Source of the DNA: an uncultured Oscillospiraceae bacterium
Lineage (GTDB): Bacteria > Bacillota > Clostridia > Oscillospirales > Ruminococcaceae
Assembly: GCA_949737515.1 (NCBI GenBank)
Contig: CATJCP010000398.1
Location: forward strand, 1-64,000
Length of the DNA: 64,000 bases
Direction: 5' to 3'
Below, one piece after another: positions 8,478 to 17,568 of this stretch. Made by a program: the position numbers and the translations under genes. The notes under the pieces are model-generated. The model did no database searches. It was not told where the DNA came from and saw only the letters and a list, made by a program, of their open reading frames with translations. Numbering within the stretch: position 1 is the stretch's first letter; each line of letters opens with the position of its first letter.

Positions 8478-8571
8478 GTTGTCCGAGGCTTTTCGGGAGT
8501 GAGGTTATCGTTTATATAGGATTGGTCTAGTATATGCAGGCGAAAATTAAATTTTGCCTGCCTCGGACAAC
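8478..8571. repeat. 94-bp inverted-repeat leader of flippase gene
   Basis: The segment is bounded by a perfect 12-bp inverted repeat, GTTGTCCGAGGC (8478-8489) and GCCTCGGACAAC (8560-8571), and contains a nested repeat GCAGGC...GCCTGC around an AT-rich core. It lies directly in front of the flippase start and next to the terminator of the GH3 operon. It could be a structured 5' leader or a small MITE-like remnant; no target-site duplication is evident. Confidence 0.55.
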
Positions 8572-8624
8572 ACAAAAACAGGGACTGTCTCCCGTGACCT
8601 TTCCAAATCACGGGAGACAGTCCC
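8572..8624 (-). terminator. Strong terminator of the GH39-GH3 operon
   Basis: Perfect 17-base-pair stem GGGACTGTCTCCCGTGA (8581-8597) with its complement at 8608-8624, ten-base loop, followed on the minus strand by TGTTTTTGTG. It closes the transporter/oxidoreductase/xylosidase operon. Confidence 0.9.
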
Positions 8625-8711
8625 AATTCAGTTCCGCTCTTTCCTTTTCCTGCCTGAAAGGACGCCGGTACCAGCGCCTCTTCAAACAGAGATATTTGTC
8701 CTTGAGAACGC

Positions 8712-10853
8712 TCAGAGGGCGTCTGTCCGTTCTACCACAAAGGATATGCCCTCTTGGCCGGTCAGTTCCTTGGTGCGCTGGTCCGGCTGTCCAAAGCCCA
8801 CGCTGATGGAAACCGACTTGCTGTCCACAATCCGCTTTCCCTTCTCATCGACCACCTGGAAAGCCTCCCTATCAATGTGGATCAGGATCTCCTGCTCCCC
8901 AGCTTTCTCAAAGAAAATTCTCCCGAACCCGCATAGACTGGGGTTAACCGGCGCAAGTCCAGACCCAACTGGTCTGCAGTAAACCTGGACAACCTCACTG
9001 ACCGGGGAATCTCCGCGGCTCTCAGCCCGCACGGTCAGATCCAGGCCATGGGACAGATCCCGGCAAAGGGTACCCTGACAGGGCTCCCCGCCGTTTCTCA
9101 CCGATTTCAGGGAAACATCCCCATAGGTCAGACCATATCCAAAGGGATACAGCGGTTTCCCCTCAAAATACCGATAGGTCCTTCCCTTCATGGAGTAATC
9201 CTCAAAGCTGGGAAGATCATCGGAGGAATGGTAGAAGGTCACCGGCAGCTTGCCGGAGGGGGACAGCTCCCCGAACAGCAACCTGGCGATTACCCTGCCG
9301 CCTCTCGCCCCCGGGTACCACACCTGCATCACAGCGGCGGCGTTTTCCTGGGCGTACCGCAAGTCCATGGAGCTCCCGGTCATGTTCAGCACCACAACCG
9401 GCTTCCCCACCTTGATCACCGCCTCCATCAGCCTTCTCTGAGGCCCGGGGAGGAGAAGATCGGGCTTGTCGCCGGAGGCGTAGCTGTTTCCGGTGTCCCC
9501 CTCTTCCCCCTCCAGGGTTTCATCCAGTCCCACGCAGAGGATCACAACATCGCTGTTTTGGGCAACTGTCACCGCTTCGCTGATCCGGTCGTCCTTCCAA
9601 CCCAGCCCTTCGACCTTATCCTTAAACAGATGGCATCCCTGGGAGTAGTATACCCTTGTATCCTCCCCCACAGCGTCCTGAATCCCCTCCAAAACAGTGA
9701 TGTATCTGGACGAGGTGCCGTGGTAGTTCCCGATCAGCGCTGTGCGGCTGTCGGCATTGGGCCCCACGACGCCGATGGTTTTCAGCTTATCTTTCCGGAG
9801 GGGGAGAATCCCGTTGTTTTTCAGCAGCACAACGCTTTCCGCTGTAGCCCGGTCCGCCCTTTCCAGGTGCTCCCTGCATTCCAATGCGTCAAATCCGATG
9901 GCGTCAAAGGGGGTCCCGTCAAACAGCCCCAGCAGGAACCGGGTGGTAAACAGGCGGACCGCCGCCTCTGTGATCTCCTCTTCTGTCACCAGCCCCTCCT
10001 GGTACGCTTGGAGCACATGCAAATAGGTATTGCCGCAGTTGACGTCACATCCCCGTTTTAAGGCCAGCGCCGCTGACTCCACCGCTGTTGCCGTCACCAT
10101 ATGCTTGGTGTGGAAATCCCGTATCGCCCAGCAGTCGGACACATAATGCCCTTGGAACCCCCATTCCCCCCTTAAAATATCCTGCATCAGCAGCTTGCTG
10201 CCGCAGCAGGGCTCCCCGTTGGTGCGGTTGTACGCCCCCATAACCGCCTCCACTTCCGCTTCCTTTACCAGCTTTTCAAAGGCGGGGAGATAGGTTTCGT
10301 ACAGATCCTTTTGGGATACCTCTGCATCAAACTCGTGGCGGACGGCCTCCGGTCCGGAGTGTACTGCGAAATGCTTTGCGCAGGCAGCGGCGGTCATGTA
10401 TTCCCCGTCCCCCTGCAGGCCTTCCACAAAGGCCTTTCCCAACTCTCCGGCCAGGTAGGGGTCTTCTCCATAGGTTTCCTGTCCTCTTCCCCACCGGGGA
10501 TCCCGGAAGATATTCACATTGGGGGACCAGAAGGTCAGGCCCTTGTAGATATCCCGGTCGTCAAGACTGCTGCTGGTGTTGTACTTTGCGCGGCCCTCTA
10601 TGCCCACGGTCTCCCCCATCTCCCGCAGCAGCCCGCTGTCAAAGGAAGCCGCCATACCAATGGCTTGGGGGAAGCTGGTCGCCACCCCAGCCCTGGCCAC
10701 TCCGTGAAGTCCCTCGTTCCACCAATTGTAGGCGGGTACGCCCAGCCGGGGGATGGCTGGGGAATCATATCGCAGCTGGGTCGCCTTTTCCTCCACCGTC
10801 ATACGGGCCACCAGTTCCTCAGCCCTTTTTCTCGCTTCTGCCCGATTTCTCAT
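8712..10853 (-). CDS. Glycoside hydrolase family 3, beta-xylosidase type
   Basis: A 713-residue cytoplasmic (no signal peptide) retaining glycosidase. The N-terminal TIM barrel carries YNWWNEGLHGVARAG, WSPNVNIFRDPRWGRGQETY, the substrate-binding KH pair at 160-161 and the nucleophile D240 in YVSDCWAIRDF. The alpha/beta sandwich (TIGVVGPNADSRTALIGNY) and a C-terminal fibronectin-III-like part (LYPFGYGLTY) follow. The NWWNE and RDPRWGRGQETYGEDP signature is typical of the beta-xylosidase/arabinofuranosidase branch. It is last in an operon after GH39, 11 bases away, which supports action on imported xylo-oligosaccharides. Start follows AGGAGG with good spacing. Confidence 0.94.
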   Translation of the reverse strand: MRNRAEARKRAEELVARMTVEEKATQLRYDSPAIPRLGVPAYNWWNEGLHGVARAGVATSFPQAIGMAASFDSGLLREMGETVGIEGRAKYNTSSSLDDRDIYKGLTFWSPNVNIFRDPRWGRGQETYGEDPYLAGELGKAFVEGLQGDGEYMTAAACAKHFAVHSGPEAVRHEFDAEVSQKDLYETYLPAFEKLVKEAEVEAVMGAYNRTNGEPCCGSKLLMQDILRGEWGFQGHYVSDCWAIRDFHTKHMVTATAVESAALALKRGCDVNCGNTYLHVLQAYQEGLVTEEEITEAAVRLFTTRFLLGLFDGTPFDAIGFDALECREHLERADRATAESVVLLKNNGILPLRKDKLKTIGVVGPNADSRTALIGNYHGTSSRYITVLEGIQDAVGEDTRVYYSQGCHLFKDKVEGLGWKDDRISEAVTVAQNSDVVILCVGLDETLEGEEGDTGNSYASGDKPDLLLPGPQRRLMEAVIKVGKPVVVLNMTGSSMDLRYAQENAAAVMQVWYPGARGGRVIARLLFGELSPSGKLPVTFYHSSDDLPSFEDYSMKGRTYRYFEGKPLYPFGYGLTYGDVSLKSVRNGGEPCQGTLCRDLSHGLDLTVRAESRGDSPVSEVVQVYCRPVGSGLAPVNPSLCGFGRIFFEKAGEQEILIHIDREAFQVVDEKGKRIVDSKSVSISVGFGQPDQRTKELTGQEGISFVVERTDAL

Positions 10854-10864
10854 TGTAAATCCTC

Positions 10865-12400
10865 CTATTTTAATTCGGTCTCCCCGCCAACTGCCCTTTT
10901 ATAATCATAGCCGCGGTCTGGCGTTAAGGGCGCCTTGGCTACTTCAAAATATACAACCCCATTCCTCTTTACGGTCATTTCAATCTGCACTGTCGTTTGC
11001 TGGGACGAGACCCGTTTTGTTTGGAGGAGGGGGCGGGAAGCTTCCCGAAGAAGCTCCCGCTGCTCCTCTTTTAAGTGCGCCGGTTCCCCCCAGTCATGCC
11101 AGATTTTCAGGGGATTGCAGACCTCTTCATCCACTGTGCGGGTCGTAACGCAGTATTCCCCCTCTCGGAGAGGCAGGATCAGCTTAACCCGCTTTACTTC
11201 CTCCGGCGCTCCCCGTTCTGCGGCGTTCCACGCTATGCCGGAGTATCCGCCGCTGCCGTTCTTCAATAATACCATATTATTGTCTCGGTGGATACAGCTT
11301 CCGCCGTTTTCACGCAGCTTTTTGTAAAAGACAAAGGTCCAGAAAGTGGGCTTGGGAATACATCCCTCTGCCACCAGCCCGAAGCCCCCATGGAAGGGGG
11401 TAAAGGGGACCCCGGCTTCTTCAAACACATCCCCAAAGGTCCAATAGGAATAGGATTCATTCACATCTCCCAGCCGGGAAAGCTGCCGGGCGATCAGCGC
11501 CGCGTTCCAGTTGGTGTCATGGATGACCCCTCTGGGGGTATAGGAGGTGTTGAACTCGGTGATATGGATGGGAAGGCCTCTATATTCCGAGAAGCTGTCG
11601 ATAATATCCCTGGTGGTCTGAAGGTTTGAGAAACCCTCCTCTGCCTCCATCACCTTGGAATAGTTGCAGTGTCCCCACTCCTCCGGCGGCTCAATGGTAT
11701 AATGGTGCCTGGTCACAAAACCTATGTCCAGCTTTTTCTCCTGGCAGAACTCCATAAACCTGCGTATCCACAGCTCGTCGGTTCCGCCGCAGACCGCAGG
11801 GCCCCCCACCAGCAGGCCGCTGTCCACCTCCTTAACGGCTCGGAAGGGCCTTTCAAACAGCCTAAAATACTCCTCCATATCTGCATTTTCCCAAAAAATA
11901 TTCAGGTTTGGCTCGTTCCAAACCTCAACCGGCCACAGCAATACCTCGTCCCGTCCATACCGCTCTATCAAATGCCGGAACAAAGCCTGGACCATATCTG
12001 TCCACCGGTCATAATCTACCGGCGGGGTAACATTTCCTTTCCAGTAAAAAACAGTCTGACGGCCTCTCGCCATCTTCTCGGGCATAAATCCCAACTCTAG
12101 AAACGGCCGTATCCCCACGCGCTGGTAGCTGTCCATAACCCGGTCCAGATAGGTAAAGTTGTACTCCGCCTTTTTGATGCCATTTTCCTCATATTCCTGA
12201 TAGATCGCCATATCGTCGCAGAATAGACCGTGTCCCCGGATATACTGGAAGCCGATCTTCTCCTGCACCAGCCGAAGCTGCTCCTGATATTCCCCAGACA
12301 GGGCCAGGCCCATCCGCCCGGTTCCCACACAGTAGTCCACATGGTTGTGAAAAGGGATTTCCACCGGTTCCGCTGGAATGACAATGGTTTGTTCCTTCAT
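10865..12400 (-). CDS. Glycoside hydrolase family 39, beta-xylosidase
   Basis: A 511-residue retaining beta-xylosidase-type enzyme. Acid/base E163 lies in VEVWNEPNLNIFW and the nucleophile E282 in IHITEFNTSY; the strand-end motif RHHYTI also fits clan GH-A. There is no signal peptide, so the substrate must be imported. I prefer the ATG at 12400 (GGAGG 11 bases upstream) over the ATG at 12418. It is followed after 11 bases by the GH3 gene and preceded by two oxidoreductases, so hydrolysis of xylosides is combined with redox steps. GH39 also contains alpha-iduronidases; the short bacterial form and the GH3 neighbour favour beta-xylosidase. Confidence 0.92.
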   Translation of the reverse strand: MKEQTIVIPAEPVEIPFHNHVDYCVGTGRMGLALSGEYQEQLRLVQEKIGFQYIRGHGLFCDDMAIYQEYEENGIKKAEYNFTYLDRVMDSYQRVGIRPFLELGFMPEKMARGRQTVFYWKGNVTPPVDYDRWTDMVQALFRHLIERYGRDEVLLWPVEVWNEPNLNIFWENADMEEYFRLFERPFRAVKEVDSGLLVGGPAVCGGTDELWIRRFMEFCQEKKLDIGFVTRHHYTIEPPEEWGHCNYSKVMEAEEGFSNLQTTRDIIDSFSEYRGLPIHITEFNTSYTPRGVIHDTNWNAALIARQLSRLGDVNESYSYWTFGDVFEEAGVPFTPFHGGFGLVAEGCIPKPTFWTFVFYKKLRENGGSCIHRDNNMVLLKNGSGGYSGIAWNAAERGAPEEVKRVKLILPLREGEYCVTTRTVDEEVCNPLKIWHDWGEPAHLKEEQRELLREASRPLLQTKRVSSQQTTVQIEMTVKRNGVVYFEVAKAPLTPDRGYDYKRAVGGETELK

Positions 12401-12477
12401 GGTTGACAGCACCTCCATAAACGGGAAAGGGCGGCAGGCATCGTCTGTTCCAGGCCCGATACTTGCCGCTCTGTCCC

Positions 12478-13641
12478 CTACTGATAGTTCCCCAAGGTGA
12501 TCCGTTCGTCGGCGAAATTCTCCACCGAAGAAGTTTTTTCATAAAAGTGGATGGCGTTTTTCAGCACGCCGTCAAAGGTATACCCCTCGTCCGTCTCCCG
12601 GATCGGAAGCTTTACAGCCCTCTGCCCAAAGCCGGACATATAGATCGCGGTGATGACCTCCACCGTCCTCCTGCCGTCAATCCCGGTGATCATGGGCCTT
12701 CCGCCTGCTTCCAGGGCGGTCAGTACATTGTCGATCTCCCCGGTATGGCCTTCATAGGGAAGGTCAGGGATGCCCTGGTAAAAGTCTTCCAGCCTTTTGA
12801 TCAGCTCCCCATTGCCTTCGGGCTTGGGGAAGCCGTTCTGCTGGGTGATCTCCGCCTTTACCGACCAGGGCGCGGAAATCCTCGCATCTGCGCACTGGAG
12901 TACGACCCCCTGCTCCTCCCCGTGATGCACCACTGAGCTTGTAACCTGCGCCAAGCTGCCGTCGTCATACCGCAGGCAGGCCAGGGATAAATCCTCCACC
13001 TCGGCGTTGTCGTGCATCACGTTGGTCAGCATGGCCATAACTGTGTTGGGAAGCCGGCCTTCCAGCCAGTTGAGCATATCAATGTGGTGGACTGCATGGT
13101 TTAAGGTTGGGCCTCCGCCCTCCTTTTCCCAGGTTCCCCGCCACCACAGGTCATAGTAGCAGTGCCCTCTCCACCAGGCCGAATCAATCTGCGCCAGGCA
13201 GATTTTTCCCGCTAAGCCGCTATCCGCCGTCTTTTTCAGCTTATAGATGGAATTGCGGAACCGGTTCTGAGCAATACAGCCCATGGTCACGCCGTTTCGC
13301 TTTTCCGCCTCCAGCATTTTGTCGCATTCCGCCAAACAGGTCGCCATAGGCTTTTCCACCAGCACATTACATCCTGCGTTCATGCTGTTGACCGCAATTT
13401 CACAGTGGACATAGGGCGGCGTGCAGACGTGTACCAAATCAATCTGAATGCCGGAATCCAGCATCTTCTGATGGTCATCGAAAACCTCACAGTCCAGATG
13501 GTATTTTTCCTTCATGGCCTGGGCCTTTTCGGGGTAAATATCGCAGAGTGCAACAATTTTACACCGCTCCGGGAAGGCCAGCAGCCCCTCCACATGGGCG
13601 TGAGAGATGTTGCCCGTTCCAACAATTGCCGTATAAATCAT
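12478..13641 (-). CDS. Gfo/Idh/MocA oxidoreductase (1 of 8)
   Basis: A 387-residue NAD(P)-dependent sugar or cyclitol dehydrogenase. The Rossmann start is AIVGTGNISHAHVEGL, the nucleotide-site acidic residue follows in VALCDIYPEK, the catalytic lysine lies in VLVEKPMAT, and the C-terminal domain has the LNHAVHHIDMLNWL motif with catalytic Asp/His. An inserted WRGHCYYDLWWRGTWE segment rich in Trp suggests a bulky or glycosidic substrate. It sits 13 bases after the next oxidoreductase and before GH39, so the product of one may feed the other. GGAGG precedes the ATG. The substrate cannot be told from sequence; the family includes inositol, glucose-6-phosphate-like and glycoside 3-dehydrogenases. 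Confidence 0.92.
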   Translation of the reverse strand: MIYTAIVGTGNISHAHVEGLLAFPERCKIVALCDIYPEKAQAMKEKYHLDCEVFDDHQKMLDSGIQIDLVHVCTPPYVHCEIAVNSMNAGCNVLVEKPMATCLAECDKMLEAEKRNGVTMGCIAQNRFRNSIYKLKKTADSGLAGKICLAQIDSAWWRGHCYYDLWWRGTWEKEGGGPTLNHAVHHIDMLNWLEGRLPNTVMAMLTNVMHDNAEVEDLSLACLRYDDGSLAQVTSSVVHHGEEQGVVLQCADARISAPWSVKAEITQQNGFPKPEGNGELIKRLEDFYQGIPDLPYEGHTGEIDNVLTALEAGGRPMITGIDGRRTVEVITAIYMSGFGQRAVKLPIRETDEGYTFDGVLKNAIHFYEKTSSVENFADERITLGNYQ

Positions 13642-13654
13642 AATAAGCCTCCAG

Positions 13655-14737
13655 TTATTTTACCCTGAGAGCCTGCATCTCCGCCCGAACGCACAGCTCC
13701 GCGGCTTTAAATGCATGCTCCTGGGTCATGGCGTTTTCCGTCCGGTTGATGCAGTCCAAAATCAGCTGCCCAAAGAAGGGGTATCCCACCTTCCCGGTCA
13801 CCTCAAAGTGTTGCTCCCCGTCCTTGTTGACCAGGAAAACATGGTTTGAGGTTCCGTCGTTGGTTCCCACATTGACATATTTCCGCAGTTCGATGTATCC
13901 CTCTGTCCCCAGGATAAAGGTTCTCCCATCCCCCCAGGTGGAAAGGCCGTTCGGGGTAAACCAGTCAACCCGGAAATGCTGCGTCGCGCCGTTGTCCCCC
14001 ACCAGCACTGCGTCTCCGAAATCCTCCAGCTCCGGGAATTCAGGATGTCCGTAATTGCCAACCTGGCTGTACTTTACCTCCGCATCTTTCACACCGCAGT
14101 AAAACAGGAACTGCTCGATCTGATGGCTGCCGATATCGCAGAGGATCCCGCCATACTTCTCTTTTTGGAAAAACCAGCCGGGACGGCCCGCAGGGTCTCC
14201 AATCCGGTGGGGACCAAAGCCGTCGATGTGAATCGGGGTGCCGATCGCCCCCTCGGCAATCAGCTGCCCGGCATATACGGCGGCTTCCACATGGAGGCGT
14301 TCACTGTAATATACCATATATTTTTTTCTTGTCTCTTTCACCGTTTCCTTGGCGGCGGCAAGCTGCTCCAGGGTGGTCAGAGGGGCTTTATCGGTGAAAT
14401 AATCCTTCCCTGCGTTCATGGCCCGCAGGCCCAGAGCGCAGCGCTCGCTGGTGACTGTAGCTCCGCAGACCAGCCTAACCTCCGGATCCTTCAAAACCTG
14501 CGCTTCGCTTTCCGCGGCCTGTACCTCCGGGAAAGCCCTGCAGAAGGCCTTTACCTTCTCCGGATCAGGATCGTAAACCCATTTCAGCGTCGCTCCAGCC
14601 TCAGTCAGGCCGTTGCACATCCCGTATATGTGGCCGTGGTCCAGGCCGATGGCCGCTATGACAAATTCCCCAGGCTTTACCACTGGCGAGGGTTTTCCCT
14701 TTGGGGCGTAGTTCATGCCGTCCTTTTTCTGTTCCAT
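13655..14737 (-). CDS. Gfo/Idh/MocA oxidoreductase (2 of 8)
   Basis: A 360-residue Gfo/Idh/MocA family protein. The Rossmann N-terminus is degenerate: FVIAAIGLDHGHIYGMCNGL replaces the usual GxGxxG, and the usual EKP motif is FTDKAPLTT, keeping the lysine but changing its surroundings. A C-terminal GSHQIEQFLFY segment aligns with the usual catalytic Asp/His helix. These changes mark a divergent subgroup with an unusual cofactor site, so dehydrogenase activity is likely but not certain. The ATG at 14737 follows GGAGGAGTCAGATC. It begins the four-gene stretch Gfo-Gfo-GH39-GH3, with a possible own promoter at 14789 in addition to read-through from the transporter. Confidence 0.88.
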   Translation of the reverse strand: MEQKKDGMNYAPKGKPSPVVKPGEFVIAAIGLDHGHIYGMCNGLTEAGATLKWVYDPDPEKVKAFCRAFPEVQAAESEAQVLKDPEVRLVCGATVTSERCALGLRAMNAGKDYFTDKAPLTTLEQLAAAKETVKETRKKYMVYYSERLHVEAAVYAGQLIAEGAIGTPIHIDGFGPHRIGDPAGRPGWFFQKEKYGGILCDIGSHQIEQFLFYCGVKDAEVKYSQVGNYGHPEFPELEDFGDAVLVGDNGATQHFRVDWFTPNGLSTWGDGRTFILGTEGYIELRKYVNVGTNDGTSNHVFLVNKDGEQHFEVTGKVGYPFFGQLILDCINRTENAMTQEHAFKAAELCVRAEMQALRVK

Positions 14738-14788
14738 GATCTGACTCCTCCTGTCTGACATTTGTATGTTTGGGAATGGTGCTGTCAG

Positions 14789-14822
14789 ATTATAGCATAT
14801 CACCCCCACAGGGGCTTGTCAA
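14789..14822 (-). promoter_or_regulatory. Possible extended -10 promoter
   Basis: TGCTATAAT on the minus strand (-10 at 14789-14794) with a TTGACA at 14817-14822. The 22-base spacing is too long for a normal pair, so it would rely on the extended -10 element or on an activator. Confidence 0.45.
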
Positions 14823-14834
14823 ACCCTAACGCTG

Positions 14835-14863
14835 GACAGGCCCCCGCTTTCCCGCGGGAGCCT
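14835..14863 (-). terminator. Hairpin after the binding-protein gene
   Basis: CAGGC...GCCTG stem with an inner CCCGC...GCGGG stem, 44 bases past the solute-binding protein stop. There is no T-run on the minus strand, so it more likely protects the upstream mRNA than ends transcription. Confidence 0.5.
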
Positions 14864-14906
14864 GCCTTTTGTATTTCAGTTCCCCTTTGGTACTTTCTGC
14901 CGGTTT

Positions 14907-16589
14907 CTACTTGCTGAAATACTCGGTGCGCTCGTCGATGATCGACTGGATGCCCAGCTGCTCCAGTTCCTTCTTATAGGCGTCGTAGGTTGCGTCGAAT
15001 TCCGCGGTCGGGCAAGTTACGCAGGATACGGAATACTCGTCGCGGATCAGCTTCAGGTCAGCGATCATGCTGGTGGTAGAGGGAGAGGTATAGGTGGTGT
15101 CGTGGATCAAGGTTCCAATCAGGGCGTTTTCATAGTTGGCAATCACATGGTCTTCATAGCCGGGGGCCTCCTTGGAGGTGCAGGCGTTAAAGTCATCCAC
15201 TGTGGCGAAATAGCCCTGGTTGCCGGTTACAAACATATCTGCGCGGATCCAGTCCTTATCCTTGGAGTTGTATTCCGCGTCCTTGACCACCGGTACGCCG
15301 TTTACGTTGTCGTAATGCTCGCCTTCAAAGCCGTGATAAATCACATGGCCGCCATCCTCGGTGCACATCCAATCCAGGTAGGTCATGGCTGCTTCCACCT
15401 TCTTTTCGTCCGCCGTCTTGGGGCAGAAGGCAATCAACCCGCCAGCAGCATAGGCCGCGCTGTACTGCTTGCCGTCGTTGACGTTTTTCAGCGGAGGAAT
15501 AGAGATGATGTCCGCGCCGGGCACGTTTTCCTGGAGGGTCTTTAACAGGGAGCCGCGCATAACGTCTACGCTGCCGTTTACGCTGTACTCAAAGAAGCCA
15601 AGGGCTCCCGTTACAATATAGCTCTTGAAGTTGTCCTCCGCCCAGGTATAGTATTCCTGGTTCATCAGTCCCTCGTTGTAGAGCTTGTTGGCAAAGCGGT
15701 AGTATTCCCGCATTCCCTCGTCGTAGTATTCCTGAATGACGTCTTCTCCCAGGCTGATGTTCACCTGTACTGGGTCTGAGGCCAGCTTGGAGAAGGCCAG
15801 CTTGGTATTCCAGGCATTCCAGAAGTGCGCCCCGATCACGTCTGACCGGTTGTCGGGATTTTTATGTACCATCTGCTCAATTACAGTGTACAGCTCGTCG
15901 GGGGTTGTGGGGACAGACAGGCCCAGCTTATCCATCCAGTCCTTCCGCAGGAACAGGTTGCTCTTGGCAGTGGTGGCCCGCTTGGCAACAATGCCATATA
16001 ACTGGTTATTGGCATTGCGTCCAATATTGATGACATCCTCGCCCAGATACGCCTTCATGTTCTGCGCCTGGTCGGGTCCGTCGATAAACTCTGTCAGGTC
16101 CCAGGTGCCGCCCTGGTTGAAATAATCCTCAGCATAGGCATAGGTATAGGTCAGGGTTAGGTCCGGGGCGGTCTGGGAGGCGACCATGACCTGCATCTTA
16201 GTCACTTCGTCCCAGCGGGGAACAGGGACAAATTCCAGGTTGATCCCCACCTTGTTCATCTGCTCGTTGGCGTATTTGGTCCACTTGTTATCGGTAATGG
16301 TGGAGCCGTCTGGGGCGTTGCTCCGGTCAAACAGCTCAACAGTGACGGTCACGTTGTCAAAGTTCTTGGCGCCATAGGTGGTCTGATATTTGCTGGCCGC
16401 CTCAGCCGGCTGCTGAGAGCCAGAGGGTTGCGCCTGGGAGCTGCCCGGCGTTCCCGAAGACCCGGAGGTCCCGGGAGTTCCAGAAGCCTGGGAAGGGGTT
16501 GAGGAACCGGACTGCCCGCTGCATCCGCCCATAACTGCCGTCATCATTCCAGCCGCCAGCAGGCATGAAATTATTTTTTTCTTCATCAT
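14907..16589 (-). CDS. Sugar ABC transporter binding lipoprotein (LplA-like)
   Basis: A 560-residue extracellular solute-binding protein anchored to the membrane. The N-terminal signal ends in a lipobox with C23 (AVMGGC), then a Ser/Gly/Pro/Gln-rich linker of about 40 residues, then the folded binding domain starting near TYGAKNFDNVTVTVELF. Length and sequence style (KWTKYANEQMNKVGINLEF; LDWMCTEDGG) fit the large LplA/YtcQ-type binding proteins for oligosaccharides. It follows two permease genes in the same operon, 87 bases after the second. No ATPase gene is present in the operon. The GH39/GH3 genes downstream suggest xylo-oligosaccharides or related glycosides as ligands. Confidence 0.93.
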   Translation of the reverse strand: MMKKKIISCLLAAGMMTAVMGGCSGQSGSSTPSQASGTPGTSGSSGTPGSSQAQPSGSQQPAEAASKYQTTYGAKNFDNVTVTVELFDRSNAPDGSTITDNKWTKYANEQMNKVGINLEFVPVPRWDEVTKMQVMVASQTAPDLTLTYTYAYAEDYFNQGGTWDLTEFIDGPDQAQNMKAYLGEDVINIGRNANNQLYGIVAKRATTAKSNLFLRKDWMDKLGLSVPTTPDELYTVIEQMVHKNPDNRSDVIGAHFWNAWNTKLAFSKLASDPVQVNISLGEDVIQEYYDEGMREYYRFANKLYNEGLMNQEYYTWAEDNFKSYIVTGALGFFEYSVNGSVDVMRGSLLKTLQENVPGADIISIPPLKNVNDGKQYSAAYAAGGLIAFCPKTADEKKVEAAMTYLDWMCTEDGGHVIYHGFEGEHYDNVNGVPVVKDAEYNSKDKDWIRADMFVTGNQGYFATVDDFNACTSKEAPGYEDHVIANYENALIGTLIHDTTYTSPSTTSMIADLKLIRDEYSVSCVTCPTAEFDATYDAYKKELEQLGIQSIIDERTEYFSK

Positions 16590-16676
16590 TATCTTTCCTT
16601 TCTTTCATTGGTATGATGATGGAAGCGCCAACAAACTTGGCATTTCCACAGGGATATGTGGATCGCCGTTTTTACA

Positions 16677-17555
16677 TCAGCCCTTCACCGAACCGACCAT
16701 AACGCCCTTGACAAAATATTTTTGAAGCCAAGGGTACACGATCAGGATCGGGACTGTGGAAACAGCGACAGTTGCCATTTTCAGGGACTGGGTCATCACC
16801 TGGGTTCCCATTCCCTCCAGGTTTGCGTTGGAATTGTTCAGCTCCTCCCCGAACAGCAGGCTTCTCAGCCGGAGCTGAAGGGTGTACTTATCGGGATTCT
16901 GGATATAGAGCAATGCGTCGAAATAAGTGTTCCAATACCCCACCGCGTAAAACAGGCCAATGGTCGCGATAATGGACAAGGACAGCGGAAGCACAATTTT
17001 AATCAGAACCTTCATATAGGATGCCCCATCGATCCTTGCCGCCTCCTCCAGGCTTTCGGGAAGGTTGAGGAAAAAGGTCCTCATAACAATAAAGTTAAAG
17101 ACATTGACCGCCTGGGGAATAAACAGGGCCCCGAGGGTGTCGTACAGGCCGGTACCCTTTACCACCAGGAAGGTGGGGATCATGCCGCCGCCAAAGTACA
17201 TGGTAAAGAGGATCATGCCGGTCAGCAGCTTTCTGCCTGGAAGATCCTTCCGGGAAAGGCCATAGGCGGCAAAGATGGTCAAAATCAAACTCAGCGCCGT
17301 ACCGATAAGGGTGACGGTAACAGTGGTGCGCATGGCGTTCCAGATTTGGGTCTTGCCTAAAATCTGCTTGTAGGCGTCCACATTAAAATCTATGGGATAA
17401 AAGGTCACGCGGCCGGATAAGACAGCGTTGTACCCGCTCAGGGAATAGGAAATAACGTTAAGAAACGGATACAGGCATACAAAGGCCAAAAGGGTGAGCA
17501 GCCCATAGTTTACAACCTGTCCAACCGGAAACTTTTTCTTTTGTACAACAGCCAT
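16677..17555 (-). CDS. Sugar ABC transporter permease (LplC/YtcP-like)
   Basis: A 292-residue inner-membrane subunit of a CUT1 sugar importer. Six hydrophobic segments are visible, the first in VVNYGLLTLLAFVCLYPFLN. The cytoplasmic EAA loop that docks the ATPase is EEAARIDGASYMKVLIKIVL. The C-terminus GVMVGSVKG is typical for LplC/YtcP proteins. I place the start at the ATG at 17555, with GGAGG eight bases upstream, not at the far upstream ATG, which would overlap the preceding permease by 120 bases. It pairs with the LplB-like subunit 13 bases upstream and with the binding lipoprotein downstream. Confidence 0.94.
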   Translation of the reverse strand: MAVVQKKKFPVGQVVNYGLLTLLAFVCLYPFLNVISYSLSGYNAVLSGRVTFYPIDFNVDAYKQILGKTQIWNAMRTTVTVTLIGTALSLILTIFAAYGLSRKDLPGRKLLTGMILFTMYFGGGMIPTFLVVKGTGLYDTLGALFIPQAVNVFNFIVMRTFFLNLPESLEEAARIDGASYMKVLIKIVLPLSLSIIATIGLFYAVGYWNTYFDALLYIQNPDKYTLQLRLRSLLFGEELNNSNANLEGMGTQVMTQSLKMATVAVSTVPILIVYPWLQKYFVKGVMVGSVKG

Positions 17556-17568
17556 TTTCCCAACCTCC

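Noticed and set aside
8478-8571. Intact insertion sequence
   Set aside because: Only 94 bases long, no transposase frame and no target-site duplication visible.
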